A stretch of DNA of 64,000 bases from Pantoea sp. SoEX (GCF_009829945.1 NZ_SZZT01000001.1:186001-250000); one strand, 5' to 3'; numbered from the stretch's first letter, positions 53,576 to 64,000 are shown. Made by a program: numbers and translations. Notes: a model not told the origin generated them from the letters alone.

Positions 53576-54654
53576 TTTTTTTCTGAAATAGTTATTAGTT
53601 GATCAGCTTTATATTCTTGAATTATAGGATTAATTAATGGTTCTAATTTTCCATTTAATATTTCATCTAAACGATAAATTGTTAAATTAATTCTATGATC
53701 AGTAACTCTTCCTTGTGGAAAATTATATGTTCTAATACGATCTGAACGATCTCCTGTTCCTAAAAGGTTACGTCGCATATTTGCTTCTACAGCTTGTTGT
53801 TTTGCTTTTTTCATAGCTTGAATACGAGATGATAATATGGATAAAGCTCTAGCTTTATTTTTATGTTGCGAACGTTCATGTTGACATTCAACTGAAATTC
53901 CTGTTGGTAAATGAGTAATACGAATTGCTGAATCAGTAGTGTTAACATGTTGACCTCCGGCTCCAGATGAACGAAAAGTGTCAATTTTTAAATCACAATT
54001 ATTGATTTGTAATATTGATTCTTCTGTAATTTCAGGAATTACTGCTACAGTACAAGTTGATGTATGAACTCTTCCTTGTGATTCAGTATTGGGAATTCGT
54101 TGAACTCTATGACCTCCTGATTCAAATTTTAATTTTCCATAAGCATTGATGCTATTTATACGAATAATTATTTCTTTATATCCACCATATTCACTATCAT
54201 TGGCACTAATAATCTCTGAATTCCAATTACAAATTTCAGCATAACGAATATACATGCGAGATAACTCTCCAGCAAAAATTGCAGCTTCATCTCCTCCAGT
54301 TGCAGCACGTATTTCTATAAAACAATTACGTTCATCATCAGGATCTTGGGGTATTAATAACAATTGTAATTTTTGTTCTAGTATTGCAATTATTTTGTAT
54401 GATTCTTGTAATTCATTTTGAACTATATCTTGTAATTCAAAGTCTTTAGATAAATTTTTTAAATTTTCTATATTTTCATAAATATTTTGCCATTCTCTAA
54501 AACATTCAGTAATAGAAGTAATTTTAGAATATTCACGTGATAGATTACCTAAAAGTTTTTGATTTACAAATATATTAGGATCACTTAGTAAAACTTCTAG
54601 CTCTTCTTGACGATTTTGAAGTTCTTTTAACTTAGTGATAATAGAAGTTTTCAT
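53572..54654 (-). CDS. prfA: Peptide chain release factor 1
   Basis: RF1 terminates translation at UAA and UAG. The product is 360 residues, as in E. coli. The peptidyl-hydrolysis loop SGAGGQHVN lies near residue 233. Domain 2 also contains [11 protein letters not shown] and [21 protein letters not shown], which includes the codon-recognition element, and the C terminus keeps [11 protein letters not shown]. It lies 39 bases after hemA. UAA is the dominant stop in this window; a few genes use UAG or UGA. Confidence 0.97.
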   Translation of the reverse strand: MKTSIITKLKELQNRQEELEVLLSDPNIFVNQKLLGNLSREYSKITSITECFREWQNIYENIENLKNLSKDFELQDIVQNELQESYKIIAILEQKLQLLLIPQDPDDERNCFIEIRAATGGDEAAIFAGELSRMYIRYAEICNWNSEIISANDSEYGGYKEIIIRINSINAYGKLKFESGGHRVQRIPNTESQGRVHTSTCTVAVIPEITEESILQINNCDLKIDTFRSSGAGGQHVNTTDSAIRITHLPTGISVECQHERSQHKNKARALSILSSRIQAMKKAKQQAVEANMRRNLLGTGDRSDRIRTYNFPQGRVTDHRINLTIYRLDEILNGKLEPLINPIIQEYKADQLITISEKN

Positions 54655-54693
54655 TTATTATCCCATTTTTGGCAAAATGTATTATAAAATAAG

Positions 54694-55947
54694 TTAATTT
54701 AAACCTAAACTATCACATAAAATTTTCAAACGTTTTTTATCTCCATTGCGAGCTGCTTGTTGAAGAGATTTTGTAGGAGCATGAATTAAACGATTGGTTA
54801 GTTTATATATTAGTTTTTGCATAACTTTTTGAGGATCAGCACCTTGTTGCAATGCATGTAATGCTTTTTTTTCCATTTCAACACGAATATCTTCAACCTG
54901 TTCACGATATTTGCGAATACTATAAGATGCTTTTTGTGATTTTAACCATAGCATAAATTTATTACTTTCCTGTATTACTATATTTTCAGCTTTTGTTATC
55001 GTAACTTTTCTGCTTAATAGATTATTATCTATGATTTCTTTTAGATCATCTACTCTATAAAGATAAGCATGAGGTAAATTATTTGCTTTTAATTCAATAT
55101 CTGGAGGAACTGCTATATCAATTATAAACATTTCTTTATTACATCTCATTTTTATTGCTTGTTCTATCATAACTTTAGTTATTAAAGGAAATCTGCTAGA
55201 AGTAGAGGATATTATTAAATCAGCTTTATATAAATGATTAATCAATTTACTCTGATCTATCACTTCTGCATTAACTTGTGATGCTAATAATTTAGCACGT
55301 GATTTAGTACGGTTAGAAATAATTATTTTTTTTATTTTATACTTACTTAAATAATAAGCTATTAAGTTAATAGTTTTTCCTGCTCCTATTAATAATACCG
55401 TTATTTCAGATAAAGATTTAAATATTTGACGAGTTAAAGTACATGCAGCAAATGCTACAGAAACAGGATTTGATCCGATATCAGTTTCAGATCTAATACG
55501 TTTTACTGCATGAAAAGTTTTTTGAAACATTTGATGGATTTCACTATTTACCAAGTTATTTTTTTGTGAAGTAGCAAATGCTTCTTTAACTTGATTGAAT
55601 ATTTGAGATTCTCCTAATATCATAGAATCTAAACCACTAGCCACACGAATTAAATGACTGATTGTTTCTCTATCTCTATAGTAATATATACCATGTAATT
55701 CTTCTTTATTTAATTTATGGTATTGGCACAACCATTTTATTAGATATTCTTTTGAACTATCTTCTTGATCTACGCTAACATATATTTCTATTCTATTACA
55801 TGTTGATAATAATATAGCACTTTGTATCATAGATAAAGATAATAAACTATCTAGGGCATCTTGTATTATTTCAGGCCCAAATGATAAACGTTCACGTAGA
55901 CTAAAAGGAGCAGTTTTATGATTTACTCCAAGAACAAGTAATGTCAT
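54694..55947 (-). CDS. hemA: Glutamyl-tRNA reductase
   Basis: HemA reduces glutamyl-tRNA to glutamate-1-semialdehyde, the first step of haem synthesis by the C5 route. The 417-residue product (E. coli 418) has the catalytic Cys50 in LLSTCNRIEIYV, GLDSMILGESQI, the NADPH-binding VLLIGAGKTINLIAYYL and the C-terminal dimerisation domain. It leads the hemA-prfA-prmC-sirB1 run and is divergent from ispE across a 600-base gap where E. coli has lolB. Confidence 0.97.
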   Translation of the reverse strand: MTLLVLGVNHKTAPFSLRERLSFGPEIIQDALDSLLSLSMIQSAILLSTCNRIEIYVSVDQEDSSKEYLIKWLCQYHKLNKEELHGIYYYRDRETISHLIRVASGLDSMILGESQIFNQVKEAFATSQKNNLVNSEIHQMFQKTFHAVKRIRSETDIGSNPVSVAFAACTLTRQIFKSLSEITVLLIGAGKTINLIAYYLSKYKIKKIIISNRTKSRAKLLASQVNAEVIDQSKLINHLYKADLIISSTSSRFPLITKVMIEQAIKMRCNKEMFIIDIAVPPDIELKANNLPHAYLYRVDDLKEIIDNNLLSRKVTITKAENIVIQESNKFMLWLKSQKASYSIRKYREQVEDIRVEMEKKALHALQQGADPQKVMQKLIYKLTNRLIHAPTKSLQQAARNGDKKRLKILCDSLGLN

Positions 55948-56546
55948 CAGTATTTAAAGGTTCAATTAAGTTAGGATAGTTTTCAATTTTAAAATTGTTA
56001 TATTAAGAAATATTTCACAATATATTATATAAGGAAAACAAGACATATAAACATCAAATAAAAATCTTACGAAGTTTAATACCAAATTATTTCTTTCTGT
56101 TAAGTGTGATTAATCAATTGCTTACGTTTTACCAAAAATATTCAGATTAGAGTAAATAATATTTTTGATGATATTAACTATTTAATATATTGATATTATT
56201 TATATAATATTCACCATTTAATAATCAAATATATTATAGTTTAATAATGATAATAATTACATTAATATAATAAGTTTACAAATTAAAATATGATATGTTA
56301 ATTTTATTAACCGAGTAACTCATTTATTATTATATATTTTTTAGAAATTTACTGAATCAATATCCATTATATAGTTATTCCATTTTAGAATATTACAAAA
56401 TATAATAGATAAATACAATTGTTAATCAGTAATAATAGTCATTAATTATCATCATTGTTAAAATTTATAGTAAAAAAGTTACAATTTTGATTTTTAATTC
56501 AATTGATATTATTATAATACTAAGTAATATTTAAAATATAATTTAA
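55948..56546. other. AT-rich divergent spacer where lolB is expected
   Basis: About 600 bases between hemA and ispE. In E. coli lolB starts divergent to hemA and overlaps towards ispE. Here no lipoprotein gene is intact. The stretch 56065-56155 is a little richer in G and C and has a short plus-strand frame with a hydrophobic run, but similarity to LolB cannot be claimed. The rest is A/T-rich and featureless apart from promoter needs of the two neighbours. Confidence 0.45.
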
Positions 56547-57412
56547 ATGATAAATATTTGGCCATCTCCAGCAAAATTAAATCTTTTTCTTCATATAAAT
56601 AACCGCAGATCAGATGGTTATCATAATTTACAGACTATTTTTCAATTTCTAAATTATAGTGATTTGCTTGAAATAAAATTAAATAATAGTGGGTTAATCT
56701 ATTTAACTACAAATTTTAACAATATACCTAAAGAAAACAATTTGATTATAAAAGCTGCAAATATATTAAAGGTAGCAGCAAAAAAAAAATATCATCTTTA
56801 AATTTAGGTGCAATTATTAATATAAAAAAAAAATTACCCATAGGAGCTGGATTAGGTGGAGGGTCATCTAATGCTGCTACTGTTTTAACAGCACTTAATT
56901 ATTTATGGAAAACTAAATTTACAGTAGATGAATTAGCAAAAATTGGTTTGCAATTGGGAGCTGATGTTCCTATATTTATTTATGGGTTTTCCGCTTTTGC
57001 CGAAGGAATAGGTGAAAAAATACATCCTATTAATCTTCAAGAAAAATGGTATTTGGTTACGTATCCTAACATAAATATTAACACTGCTGATGTTTTTCAA
57101 TACCAAAACTTAAAAAGAAATACAAAGTATTACAGTCTACAAGAACTTTTAAGATTGCCATTTACAAACGATTTTGAGAATGTAATTAGAAGTAATTTTG
57201 CTAAAGTTGATGAGATAATACATTTACTCTCAAAATATGCACCTACCAGATTGACTGGAACAGGATCTTGTGTTTTTTCTGAATTTGATAATAAAGAAAA
57301 TGCCTATCAAGTAATGGATTTTATTCCTAACTATGCTACGGCATTTGTGGCTAAAAGTACTAATATATCCCCTCTGCGTCGTTTATTTATAATGAATAAT
57401 TTATTAAATTAA
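56547..57412 (+). CDS. ispE: 4-diphosphocytidyl-2-C-methylerythritol kinase, frameshifted at a poly(A) tract
   Basis: IspE is a GHMP kinase of the methylerythritol phosphate route to isoprenoids. The ATG at 56547 opens [20 protein letters not shown] and continues to ILKVAAKKK at a ten-A run (56780-56789), where the frame hits a stop after three codons. One extra A restores [21 protein letters not shown] and the ATP-binding [12 protein letters not shown], then the second frame continues to the natural stop, including LGADVPIFI and [13 protein letters not shown]. Restored length is 288 residues (E. coli 283). All motifs on both sides are intact. A second ten-A tract, in frame, lies at 56824-56833. 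It is read as one gene needing slippage, a very recent pseudogene, or a sequencing error. Confidence 0.87.
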
Positions 57413-57472
57413 CAATCTCGTAAGTATATTATGACATGTTTCAATTAAGAAAATTGTTAAGGATCTTATATT

Positions 57473-58420
57473 ATGTCAGACATGAAATTATTTACTGGTA
57501 ATGCTAATCCAGAATTAGCAAAACTTATTGCTAACCGTTTATACACTAATTTAGGTAATGTTACTGTTGGTAGATTTAGTGATGGAGAAATAAGTGTTGA
57601 AATAAATGAAAATGTGCGAGGAGGTGATATTTTTATTATTCAATCTACATGTTATCCAACTAATGATAATTTAATGGAACTTTTTGTAATGGTAGATGCA
57701 CTTCGTAGAGCTTCTGCTAGTAGAATTACTGCTGTAATCCCATACTTTGGTTATGCTCGACAAGATAGACGTGTACGTTCTGCAAGAGTTCCTATTACTG
57801 CTAAACTAATAGCAGATTTTCTTTCTAATGTAGGAGTTGATCGTATTTTAACTGTTGATTTACATGCAGAACAAATACAAGGTTTTTTTGATATTCCTGT
57901 TGATAATGTATTTGGTAGTCCAATTTTATTAGAAGATATGTTAAATATGGTATTAGTAAATCCTATAGTTGTTTCCCCTGATATTGGTGGTGTAATACGT
58001 GCTCGTGCTATAGCCAAATTATTAAATGATACTGATATGGCTATTATTGATAAACGTCGACCCCATTACAATATAGCCCAAGTTATGCATGTTATTGGTG
58101 AAGTTGCCGATAGAGATTGTGTGTTAATTGATGATATGATTGATACAGGTAGCACGTTATGCAAAGCAGCAGAAGCACTAAAGGAACGTGGAGCGAAAAG
58201 GGTTTTCTCATATGCTACACATCCTGTTTTTTCAGGTATTGCATATAAAAATTTACAAAATTCCGCTATAGATAAAGTAATAGTTTGTGATACAATTCCT
58301 TTGTGCCCAAAAATAAAATCTTTAACAAAAGTTAGACTGTTAACTTTATCTGGAATGTTAGCTGAAGCGATTAGACGCATTAACAACAATGAATCTATAT
58401 CTGCTATGTTTGAACATTAA
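57473..58420 (+). CDS. prs: Ribose-phosphate pyrophosphokinase
   Basis: Prs makes PRPP from ribose-5-phosphate and ATP, feeding nucleotide, NAD, histidine and tryptophan synthesis. The product is 315 residues, identical to E. coli in length. It shows [40 protein letters not shown] and the PRPP-binding loop [24 protein letters not shown] lies before the ATG. It follows ispE by 60 bases in ancestral order. Confidence 0.98.
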   Translation: MSDMKLFTGNANPELAKLIANRLYTNLGNVTVGRFSDGEISVEINENVRGGDIFIIQSTCYPTNDNLMELFVMVDALRRASASRITAVIPYFGYARQDRRVRSARVPITAKLIADFLSNVGVDRILTVDLHAEQIQGFFDIPVDNVFGSPILLEDMLNMVLVNPIVVSPDIGGVIRARAIAKLLNDTDMAIIDKRRPHYNIAQVMHVIGEVADRDCVLIDDMIDTGSTLCKAAEALKERGAKRVFSYATHPVFSGIAYKNLQNSAIDKVIVCDTIPLCPKIKSLTKVRLLTLSGMLAEAIRRINNNESISAMFEH

Positions 58421-58542
58421 TATTTTAAATATTTATAAGTAAATTTAAATATTAAATTAATCTTAAAAATAATAATTGCTTATTTTGATTGATGCAATAT
58501 AACTTAAAAATTTTAGTATTACCGAAGGTAAAATAATTGATC

Positions 58543-59130
58543 ATGAATAAAATTAAGTTGATAGTTGGTCTTTTAAATCCCGGAGCGAAATACTATCTTA
58601 CAAGACATAATGCAGGAGCTTGGTATATAAATTTATTAGTTAAAAAATATAAAATTAATATAAAAAAAAATATTAATTTTTTTGGATCAATATCAAGTTT
58701 AAGAATTAATAATAATAATATTTACATATTATTACCAAATACGTTTATAAATTTAAGTGGTATGTCAGTAAAAAATGTATCAAATTTTTATAATATATTT
58801 CCTGAAGAAATTTTAATAGCCCATGATGATCTAGATTTACCCCCTGGAATAATAAAATTTAAACAGGGAGGTGGTCATGGTGGACATAATGGTTTAAAAG
58901 ATATTATTGGCAAACTTAGAAATAATAAAAATTTCTATAGATTAAGGATTGGAATAGGTCATCCTGGTAATCGTGATAAAGTCAATCAATTTGTACTTAG
59001 TAAGCCTGATAATGACGAAAAAGAACTAATTAATCTTGCTCTTCATGAAGCAGTAATTTGTACAGAAATTTTATTTAAAATTGGATATGTTCATGCATTA
59101 AATAGACTTAATTCATTTAAAATAAAATAA
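58543..59130 (+). CDS. pth: Peptidyl-tRNA hydrolase
   Basis: Pth releases tRNA from peptidyl-tRNAs that drop off ribosomes. From the ATG at 58543 it is 195 residues (E. coli 194). The catalytic histidine is in TRHNAGAW, with supporting residues in FINLSGMSV, AHDDLDLPPG and GGGHGGHNGLKDI. A TTG two codons earlier (58537) has a better-spaced AAGG ribosome-binding site (eight bases), so it could be the real start; E. coli homology fits either. ychF follows 29 bases later. Confidence 0.95.
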   Translation: MNKIKLIVGLLNPGAKYYLTRHNAGAWYINLLVKKYKINIKKNINFFGSISSLRINNNNIYILLPNTFINLSGMSVKNVSNFYNIFPEEILIAHDDLDLPPGIIKFKQGGGHGGHNGLKDIIGKLRNNKNFYRLRIGIGHPGNRDKVNQFVLSKPDNDEKELINLALHEAVICTEILFKIGYVHALNRLNSFKIK

Positions 59131-59159
59131 AGTATTATAAATAAAAGGAATATTAAAAT

Positions 59160-60242
59160 TTGGGATTTAAATGTGGTATAGTAGGACTACCTAACGTAGG
59201 TAAATCTACTATCTTTAATGCACTTGCCGGTCAAAATATAAAAGTAGCAAACTTTCCATTTTGCACAATTAAACCTAATATAGGGGTTGTTTCTGTACCA
59301 GATTTAAGATTATATCAATTAGTAAAAATTCTTAATTCAAAAAAGTTAGTACCGACAACTATGGAATTTGTTGATATTGCAGGACTAGTAAAAGGTGCTT
59401 CTAAAGGTGAAGGATTGGGAAATTTATTCCTGAATAATATTAAAACATCTGATGCTATATGTCATGTAGTACGTTGTTTTAAAGATGAAAAAATTATTCA
59501 TGTTACAGGAAAAGTTGATCCCAAAACAGATGTTAATATCATTAATAGTGAACTAATTTTAGCTGATTTGGTTATGTGTGAAAACACTATTAAAAGATTA
59601 AGGAAGAAAACAGATATAAATGATCAAAATATTAATAAAGAATTAGGTATATTAGAAAAATGCTTGTTTCATCTTTTAGATTCACAATTGTTACGTACAT
59701 TATATTTAACTATTGAAGAAAAAAATTTAATCAATTATTTAAATTTTTTATCAATAAAACCAACAATGTATATTGCAAATGTAAAAACACAAAACTCACA
59801 AAATAACTCTCTATTAGGTCAGTTATATGAAATTGCTAACAAGGAAAATTCTGTAGTGATTCCTTTATGTGCATTAACTGAATATGATCTTATCAAACAA
59901 GATATTAAAAACCGAAATAAGTTTATATTTAATGAAGAACTTTGCTTAAATCGCGTGATTCGTGCGGGTTATTCATTGCTAAAATTACATACTTATTTTA
60001 CTGCTAGTATAAAAGAAGTACATGCTTGGACTATACCTGTTGGAACTAATGCACCTCAAGCTGCAGGCAAAATTCATAGCGATTTTCAAAAAGGTTTTAT
60101 TTGTGCACAAACTATTGCTTTTCATGATTATATATTACATAAAGGGGAACAAGGTGCAAAACTTGCTGGTAAGATGAGATCAGAAGGTAAGAATTATATC
60201 ATTCAAGATGGAGATATTGTTAAATTTCTATTTAATATTTAG
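59160..60242 (+). CDS. ychF: Redox-responsive ATPase YchF (OLA1 family)
   Basis: YchF is a universally conserved Obg-related P-loop protein that prefers ATP, binds ribosomes and modulates oxidative-stress responses. The 360-residue product (E. coli 363) has GLPNVGKST (G1), the switch [17 protein letters not shown] and the C-terminal TGS domain ([16 protein letters not shown] to INFLFN-like FLFNI). Homology begins at GFKCGIVG, and the codon there is TTG, with AAAGGA eight bases before it, so translation starts at TTG. It is probably co-transcribed with pth and ends at a strong bidirectional hairpin. Confidence 0.95.
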   Translation: MGFKCGIVGLPNVGKSTIFNALAGQNIKVANFPFCTIKPNIGVVSVPDLRLYQLVKILNSKKLVPTTMEFVDIAGLVKGASKGEGLGNLFLNNIKTSDAICHVVRCFKDEKIIHVTGKVDPKTDVNIINSELILADLVMCENTIKRLRKKTDINDQNINKELGILEKCLFHLLDSQLLRTLYLTIEEKNLINYLNFLSIKPTMYIANVKTQNSQNNSLLGQLYEIANKENSVVIPLCALTEYDLIKQDIKNRNKFIFNEELCLNRVIRAGYSLLKLHTYFTASIKEVHAWTIPVGTNAPQAAGKIHSDFQKGFICAQTIAFHDYILHKGEQGAKLAGKMRSEGKNYIIQDGDIVKFLFNI

Positions 60243-60344
60243 TTAGTATGAGTACTTTGATAGATAATTAATAAAATATCATGCTATGTATTATTATATA
60301 GATATATAAAATAAGACATTAAAGTAATAAATTTTTGAGAATAT

Positions 60345-60392
60345 TTTTTAGTTATTTCAATTCAGTTACATATAAATTGAAATAACTAAAAA
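60345..60392. terminator. Bidirectional terminator between ychF and icd
   Basis: An 18-bp perfect inverted repeat, TTTTTAGTTATTTCAATT (60345-60362) and its complement at 60375-60392, with a 12-base loop, lies between two convergent genes. The arms end in T- and A-runs, giving a U-tail in either direction. It is the clearest terminator in the window. Confidence 0.8.
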
Positions 60393-60423
60393 TATTTATT
60401 AAATAGTAAACAGTGATAATTAA

Positions 60424-61677
60424 TTACATATTTTGAATAATAGCGTTACCGAATTCAGAACATTTTAATAATTTATAATCATTTGCTAATTTCTTAAGAT
60501 CGTAAGTAACAGTTCTTTCATTAAGAGTACGTTGTATACCTTTGATAATAAAGTTAGCTGCTTCTTTCCATTCTAAATAACGCAACATCATTTCAGCAGA
60601 TAAAATTATAGAACTAGGATTAACGTTATCATAACCTGCATATTTAGGTGCAGTACCATGAGTTGGTTCGAATATTGTACAATCATTTCCTACATTTGCT
60701 CCTGGAGACATTCCAATTCCTCCTATTTGAGCTGCAAGAGCATCAGAAATATAGTCACCATTCAAATTCATGCATGCTATTACGTTGAATTCTACTGGTT
60801 TTAGTAAAATTTGTTGCAAAAAAGCGTCAGCAAGTATATCTTTTATTACTATAATTTTTCCTGTTTTAGGATTTTTTATTTTCATCCAGCAACCATTGTC
60901 TAAAAGTTCAGCGCAAAATTCTTTTTTTAATAAATGATATGCCCAATTTCTAAAAGCTCCTTCAGTAAATTTCATGATATTACCTTTATGAACTAATGTG
61001 AGAGAACTGGCATCATTATCAATAGTATATTTAATTGCAGATCTTATTAAACGCTCAGTACCTTCTAGTGAACATAATTTAATCCCTATACCGCAATGTT
61101 GAGAGAAACGAATTTTTTCTTTCACATTCATCTCATCTATTAAAAATTTAATTATTTTATTAGCTTGATCGGAATCAGCTTGCCATTCAATACCAGTATA
61201 TATATCTTCTGAATTTTCTCTGAAAATCACTACATTAACATTTTCTGGATATTTTACTGGACTAGGAGTATTTTTAAAATAGCGTATTGGACGTAAACAA
61301 GCATATAAATCCAATTTTTGGCGTAAAGCAACATTTAGAGAACTAATACCTTTCCCTATAGGAGTTGTAAGAGGTCCCTTGATAGCAACATGGTGATTTT
61401 TAATCAAATTTAATGTTTCTGTTGGTAAATATATTTCATTTCTATAATATTTTGTTGCTTTTTCACCGCAATAAACTTCCATCCAATGAATTTTTCTTTT
61501 TTCTCCATAAGCTTTCTTTACAGCTGCATTAACTACTTTAATCATCACAGGTGTTATGTCAACACCAATACCATCACCTTCTATATATGGAATAATCGGA
61601 TTATCTGGAACAATTAATTTTCCATTTTTTATAGTTATTTTTGTACCTTTTATAGGAATGATTACTTTGTATTCCAT
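60424..61677 (-). CDS. icd: Isocitrate dehydrogenase (NADP+)
   Basis: Icd oxidises isocitrate to 2-oxoglutarate and makes NADPH. From the ATG at 61677, preceded by TTGGAGAAT, it is 417 residues (E. coli 416); a further upstream in-frame ATG at 61746 would add 23 unconserved residues and lacks support. [15 protein letters not shown] contains the phosphorylatable serine, [21 protein letters not shown] and [14 protein letters not shown] are substrate and metal contacts, and [22 protein letters not shown] is the family signature. With acnA it gives a route from citrate to 2-oxoglutarate, needed for transamination. Confidence 0.97.
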   Translation of the reverse strand: MEYKVIIPIKGTKITIKNGKLIVPDNPIIPYIEGDGIGVDITPVMIKVVNAAVKKAYGEKRKIHWMEVYCGEKATKYYRNEIYLPTETLNLIKNHHVAIKGPLTTPIGKGISSLNVALRQKLDLYACLRPIRYFKNTPSPVKYPENVNVVIFRENSEDIYTGIEWQADSDQANKIIKFLIDEMNVKEKIRFSQHCGIGIKLCSLEGTERLIRSAIKYTIDNDASSLTLVHKGNIMKFTEGAFRNWAYHLLKKEFCAELLDNGCWMKIKNPKTGKIIVIKDILADAFLQQILLKPVEFNVIACMNLNGDYISDALAAQIGGIGMSPGANVGNDCTIFEPTHGTAPKYAGYDNVNPSSIILSAEMMLRYLEWKEAANFIIKGIQRTLNERTVTYDLKKLANDYKLLKCSEFGNAIIQNM

Positions 61678-62112
61678 TATATTAGATTCTCCAAGTTCAT
61701 AAAATGATATCTTATAAATTGGCAACATAAACATATTAAGTTGCATATTTTATACATTATAATAAGATCTTTAATTAAATTTGTCTCTAAAATAGAATTT
61801 TTTCATTTAAAATTTAATGTTACAAAAATTATTTATTTAAAGTATATTCATATATCATTTATAATGAAATATTAAAAAATATCAATTAAAATGCATGTAA
61901 TCCATTCATAATGGTACAATAGAGAAAAAATTTTCATAAAAATAATTTTATAAACTTTAATGACTAAAATCTTTAATAATAAAAATGTTTGTATTATAAT
62001 AGATTAACATAATTATATATGATTAAAAATATTTATTACAATGATTATTCCAAAATAATTAATAGTCATATAGTTACGCATTTTTTAAAAAAATATAACA
62101 ATTAAATATCAG
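61678..62112. other. AT-rich divergent spacer between icd and mnmA
   Basis: About 435 bases with no recognisable gene; nudJ and rluE, which lie here in E. coli, are absent. Promoters for icd and mnmA must be inside, but none stands out from the A/T background. Confidence 0.5.
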
Positions 62113-63216
62113 ATGATTATAAATAAAAAAAAAGTTATTGTTGGAATGTCTGGAGGCGTTGATTCTTCTGTATCTGCTTGGTTATTAAGAAATCAAAACT
62201 ACCATGTTGAAGGATTATTTATGAAAAACTGGGAAGATGATGATGGAGAAGGATGTAACTCCATAAATGATTTATCAGATGCTCAATCGGTTTGTGATAA
62301 AATTGGTATTAATTTACATAAAATTAGTTTTGCTGAAGAATATTGGAATAACGTTTTTGAACCATTTCTTAACGGATATAAAATGGGATATACTCCTAAC
62401 CCTGATATTATTTGTAATAAAGAAATAAAATTTAAATTGTTTCTTAAATTTGCTACTGAAGAACTTGGAGCTGATTTTATTTCTACTGGTCATTATGTTC
62501 GTACTCATTGTAATAACTCTAGTTGTAAATATTTATTACGTGCAGTAGATCTTACTAAAGATCAAAGTTATTTCCTCTATACATTAAATCAGAAACAACT
62601 TAATAAAGTTATTTTTCCACTTGGTGAAATAAAAAAAACACAAGTGCGAAATATTGCAAAAAAACTTAATTTTATTAATGCATTAAAAAAAGATTCGATG
62701 GGAATTTGTTTTATAGGAAAAAGAAAATTCACTGAATTTTTAAAAAATTATTTACCATATAAAGAAGGTGATATAGTAAGCGTTAATGGTCAAAAAATTG
62801 GTAAACATAAAGGAGTAATATATTACACATTAGGACAACGTAAAGGTTTAGGTATTGGTGGATTAAAAAAATATCATAATAATCCATGGTATGTTGTTGA
62901 TAAAGAAATTTTTAGTAACCGTTTAATAGTAGCTCAAGGTAATAACAACCCCAGTTTATCTTCCATTGGCTTAATAGCTTCTAATTTACATTGGATAAAT
63001 GATACGGTAATTAATAATATTTTAAATTGTAGTGTGAAAATCAGACATCAACAACCAGATATTGCTTGTATAATCACACCGTATACTAATAATTGCATAA
63101 AAGTAATATTTAAAACTCCTGTAATAGCTGTTACACCGGGTCAATCAGCTGTATTTTATCAAAATCAAATTTGTCTTGGCGGTGGTATAATTCAAGAGAG
63201 ATTACCTCTATTATAA
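62113..63216 (+). CDS. mnmA: tRNA-specific 2-thiouridylase MnmA
   Basis: MnmA installs the 2-thio group on U34 of tRNA-Lys, -Glu and -Gln, taking sulfur from a persulfide relay. The 367-residue product (E. coli 368) has the PP-loop [15 protein letters not shown], the nucleophile Cys101 in [12 protein letters not shown] and the persulfide Cys199 in DSMGICFIG, plus the C-terminal beta-barrel with TPGQSAVFY. Its sulfur donor in E. coli is IscS with TusABCDE; whether that path exists here cannot be seen. hflD, next in E. coli, is deleted and purB follows 156 bases on. Confidence 0.97.
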   Translation: MIINKKKVIVGMSGGVDSSVSAWLLRNQNYHVEGLFMKNWEDDDGEGCNSINDLSDAQSVCDKIGINLHKISFAEEYWNNVFEPFLNGYKMGYTPNPDIICNKEIKFKLFLKFATEELGADFISTGHYVRTHCNNSSCKYLLRAVDLTKDQSYFLYTLNQKQLNKVIFPLGEIKKTQVRNIAKKLNFINALKKDSMGICFIGKRKFTEFLKNYLPYKEGDIVSVNGQKIGKHKGVIYYTLGQRKGLGIGGLKKYHNNPWYVVDKEIFSNRLIVAQGNNNPSLSSIGLIASNLHWINDTVINNILNCSVKIRHQQPDIACIITPYTNNCIKVIFKTPVIAVTPGQSAVFYQNQICLGGGIIQERLPLL

Positions 63217-63372
63217 CATATTATTTGATTAAATATATTAAAAAACTTATTTATGTAATGTATGATTTATTTATTCTCTAAAGTCTAAAGAAATTACATG
63301 TTAATTATTTATTAACATAACTATTTTAATAAATCATAAAAATTAACAGAGAAATAATTAAGGAATTTTAAA

Positions 63373-64000
63373 ATGTTATTAACTGGATTAACAAATATAT
63401 CACCTATAGATGGTCGTTATAGAGATGAATTGAGTGAATTGCGTAATATATTTACTGAATATAATTTATTGCAATATCGTGTAAAAATTGAAATACATTG
63501 GTTACAAAAACTTTCTGATACTACAGAAATTCAAGAAGTTCCATTGTTTTGTAAGGAAACGAAAGATTTTCTTAATAAAATTATTAATAATTTTAATATA
63601 GATGATGCAAATCGCATTAAGTCAATTGAAAGAGATATTAACCATGATGTGAAAGCTGTGGAGTACTTTATAAAAGAAAAAATAGCAAAATTTCCATCAT
63701 TATATAAAATTTCTGAATTTGTCCATTTTGCTTGTACTTCTGAAGATATCAATAATTTATCTTATGCTATTCTTTTAAAGAAAGCTCGTCATGATATAAT
63801 AATACCTTATTGGAAAAAATTGATTAAAGAAATAAAAATTTTAGCAAAAAAATATAGAGATATTACTGTAATATCTAGAACACATGGACAACCTGCTACT
63901 CCTTCTACAATAGGTAAGGAAATGGCAAATACTGTATTTCGTATGCAGCGTCAATTAAAAAAATTAGATAAGATTGAAATCTTAGGTAAGATGAATGGTG
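63373..64000 (+). CDS. purB: Adenylosuccinate lyase (3' part beyond window)
   Basis: PurB catalyses two fumarate-releasing steps of purine synthesis (SAICAR to AICAR, and adenylosuccinate to AMP). The ATG at 63373 has AAGGA eight bases upstream. The 209 codons before the window ends align with the first 209 of 456 E. coli residues: ISPIDGRY near the N terminus, INHDVKAVEYF, FVHFACTSEDINNLSYA and SRTHGQPATPSTIGKEMAN with the catalytic histidine. FumC in this window can recycle the fumarate it releases. Confidence 0.96.
   Translation, partial: MLLTGLTNISPIDGRYRDELSELRNIFTEYNLLQYRVKIEIHWLQKLSDTTEIQEVPLFCKETKDFLNKIINNFNIDDANRIKSIERDINHDVKAVEYFIKEKIAKFPSLYKISEFVHFACTSEDINNLSYAILLKKARHDIIIPYWKKLIKEIKILAKKYRDITVISRTHGQPATPSTIGKEMANTVFRMQRQLKKLDKIEILGKMNG

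Overview
The window is 64 kb of a very AT-rich gammaproteobacterial chromosome. Nearly every gene aligns end to end with an Escherichia coli protein. Intergenic DNA is almost pure A/T, there are no insertion sequences, phage genes, integrases or CRISPR arrays, and large blocks of the expected enterobacterial gene order are missing between retained genes. Together these point to an obligate, genome-reduced insect symbiont of the Enterobacterales (the Blochmannia / Ishikawaella / Buchnera grade). I cannot assign the genus from this window. Retained tryptophan, ornithine/arginine, riboflavin, pyridoxal-phosphate and isoprenoid genes fit a nutritional mutualist.

Layout. 1-18.2 kb follows the E. 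coli 28-29 min region: trpE (runs off the left edge), sohB, topA, cysB, acnA, ribA, pgpB, pyrF, rnb and fabI, with ydeP, a molybdopterin oxidoreductase gene, sitting out of place between rnb and fabI. 18.9-51.3 kb corresponds to E. coli 36-39 min: pntAB, fumC, manA, a shortened rsxB, nth, tyrS, pdxH, rnt, grxD, ribE, tRNA-Val, the complete sufABCDSE operon, ppsA, the thrS-infC-rpmI-rplT-pheST-ihfA translation cluster, hxpB (yniC), ydjM, nadE and an astC-type aminotransferase. 51.7-60.2 kb returns to 27 min: sirB1, prmC, prfA, hemA, ispE, prs, pth, ychF. 60.4-64 kb is the 25 min block icd, mnmA, purB (runs off the right edge).

How the genes work together. AcnA, Icd and FumC are TCA steps; Icd and PntAB supply NADPH and 2-oxoglutarate, and PpsA makes phosphoenolpyruvate for aromatic and sugar synthesis. 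SufABCDSE and GrxD build and carry Fe-S clusters for AcnA, Nth, the RsxB-derived ferredoxin and probably YdeP. RibA and RibE bracket riboflavin synthesis; PdxH, NadE, HemA and IspE add other cofactor pathways. ThrS, PheST, TyrS, IF3, L35, L20, RF1, PrmC, Pth, MnmA and tRNA-Val are translation functions.

Most notable observations: two essential-pathway genes (ribE and ispE) are each interrupted by a one-base frameshift exactly at a 10-11 base poly(A) tract, while the rest of each gene is preserved, which makes them candidates for rescue by transcriptional slippage. infC keeps the rare AUU start codon that underlies IF3 autoregulation. RsxB has been cut down to a soluble 2x[4Fe-4S] ferredoxin. 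An AstC-lineage enzyme probably fills the ArgD role. A YdeP enzyme is retained although no cofactor-synthesis gene is visible here. I found no convincing wholly new multi-gene system. All assignments come from reading translations and from remembered family sequences; no database search was run.
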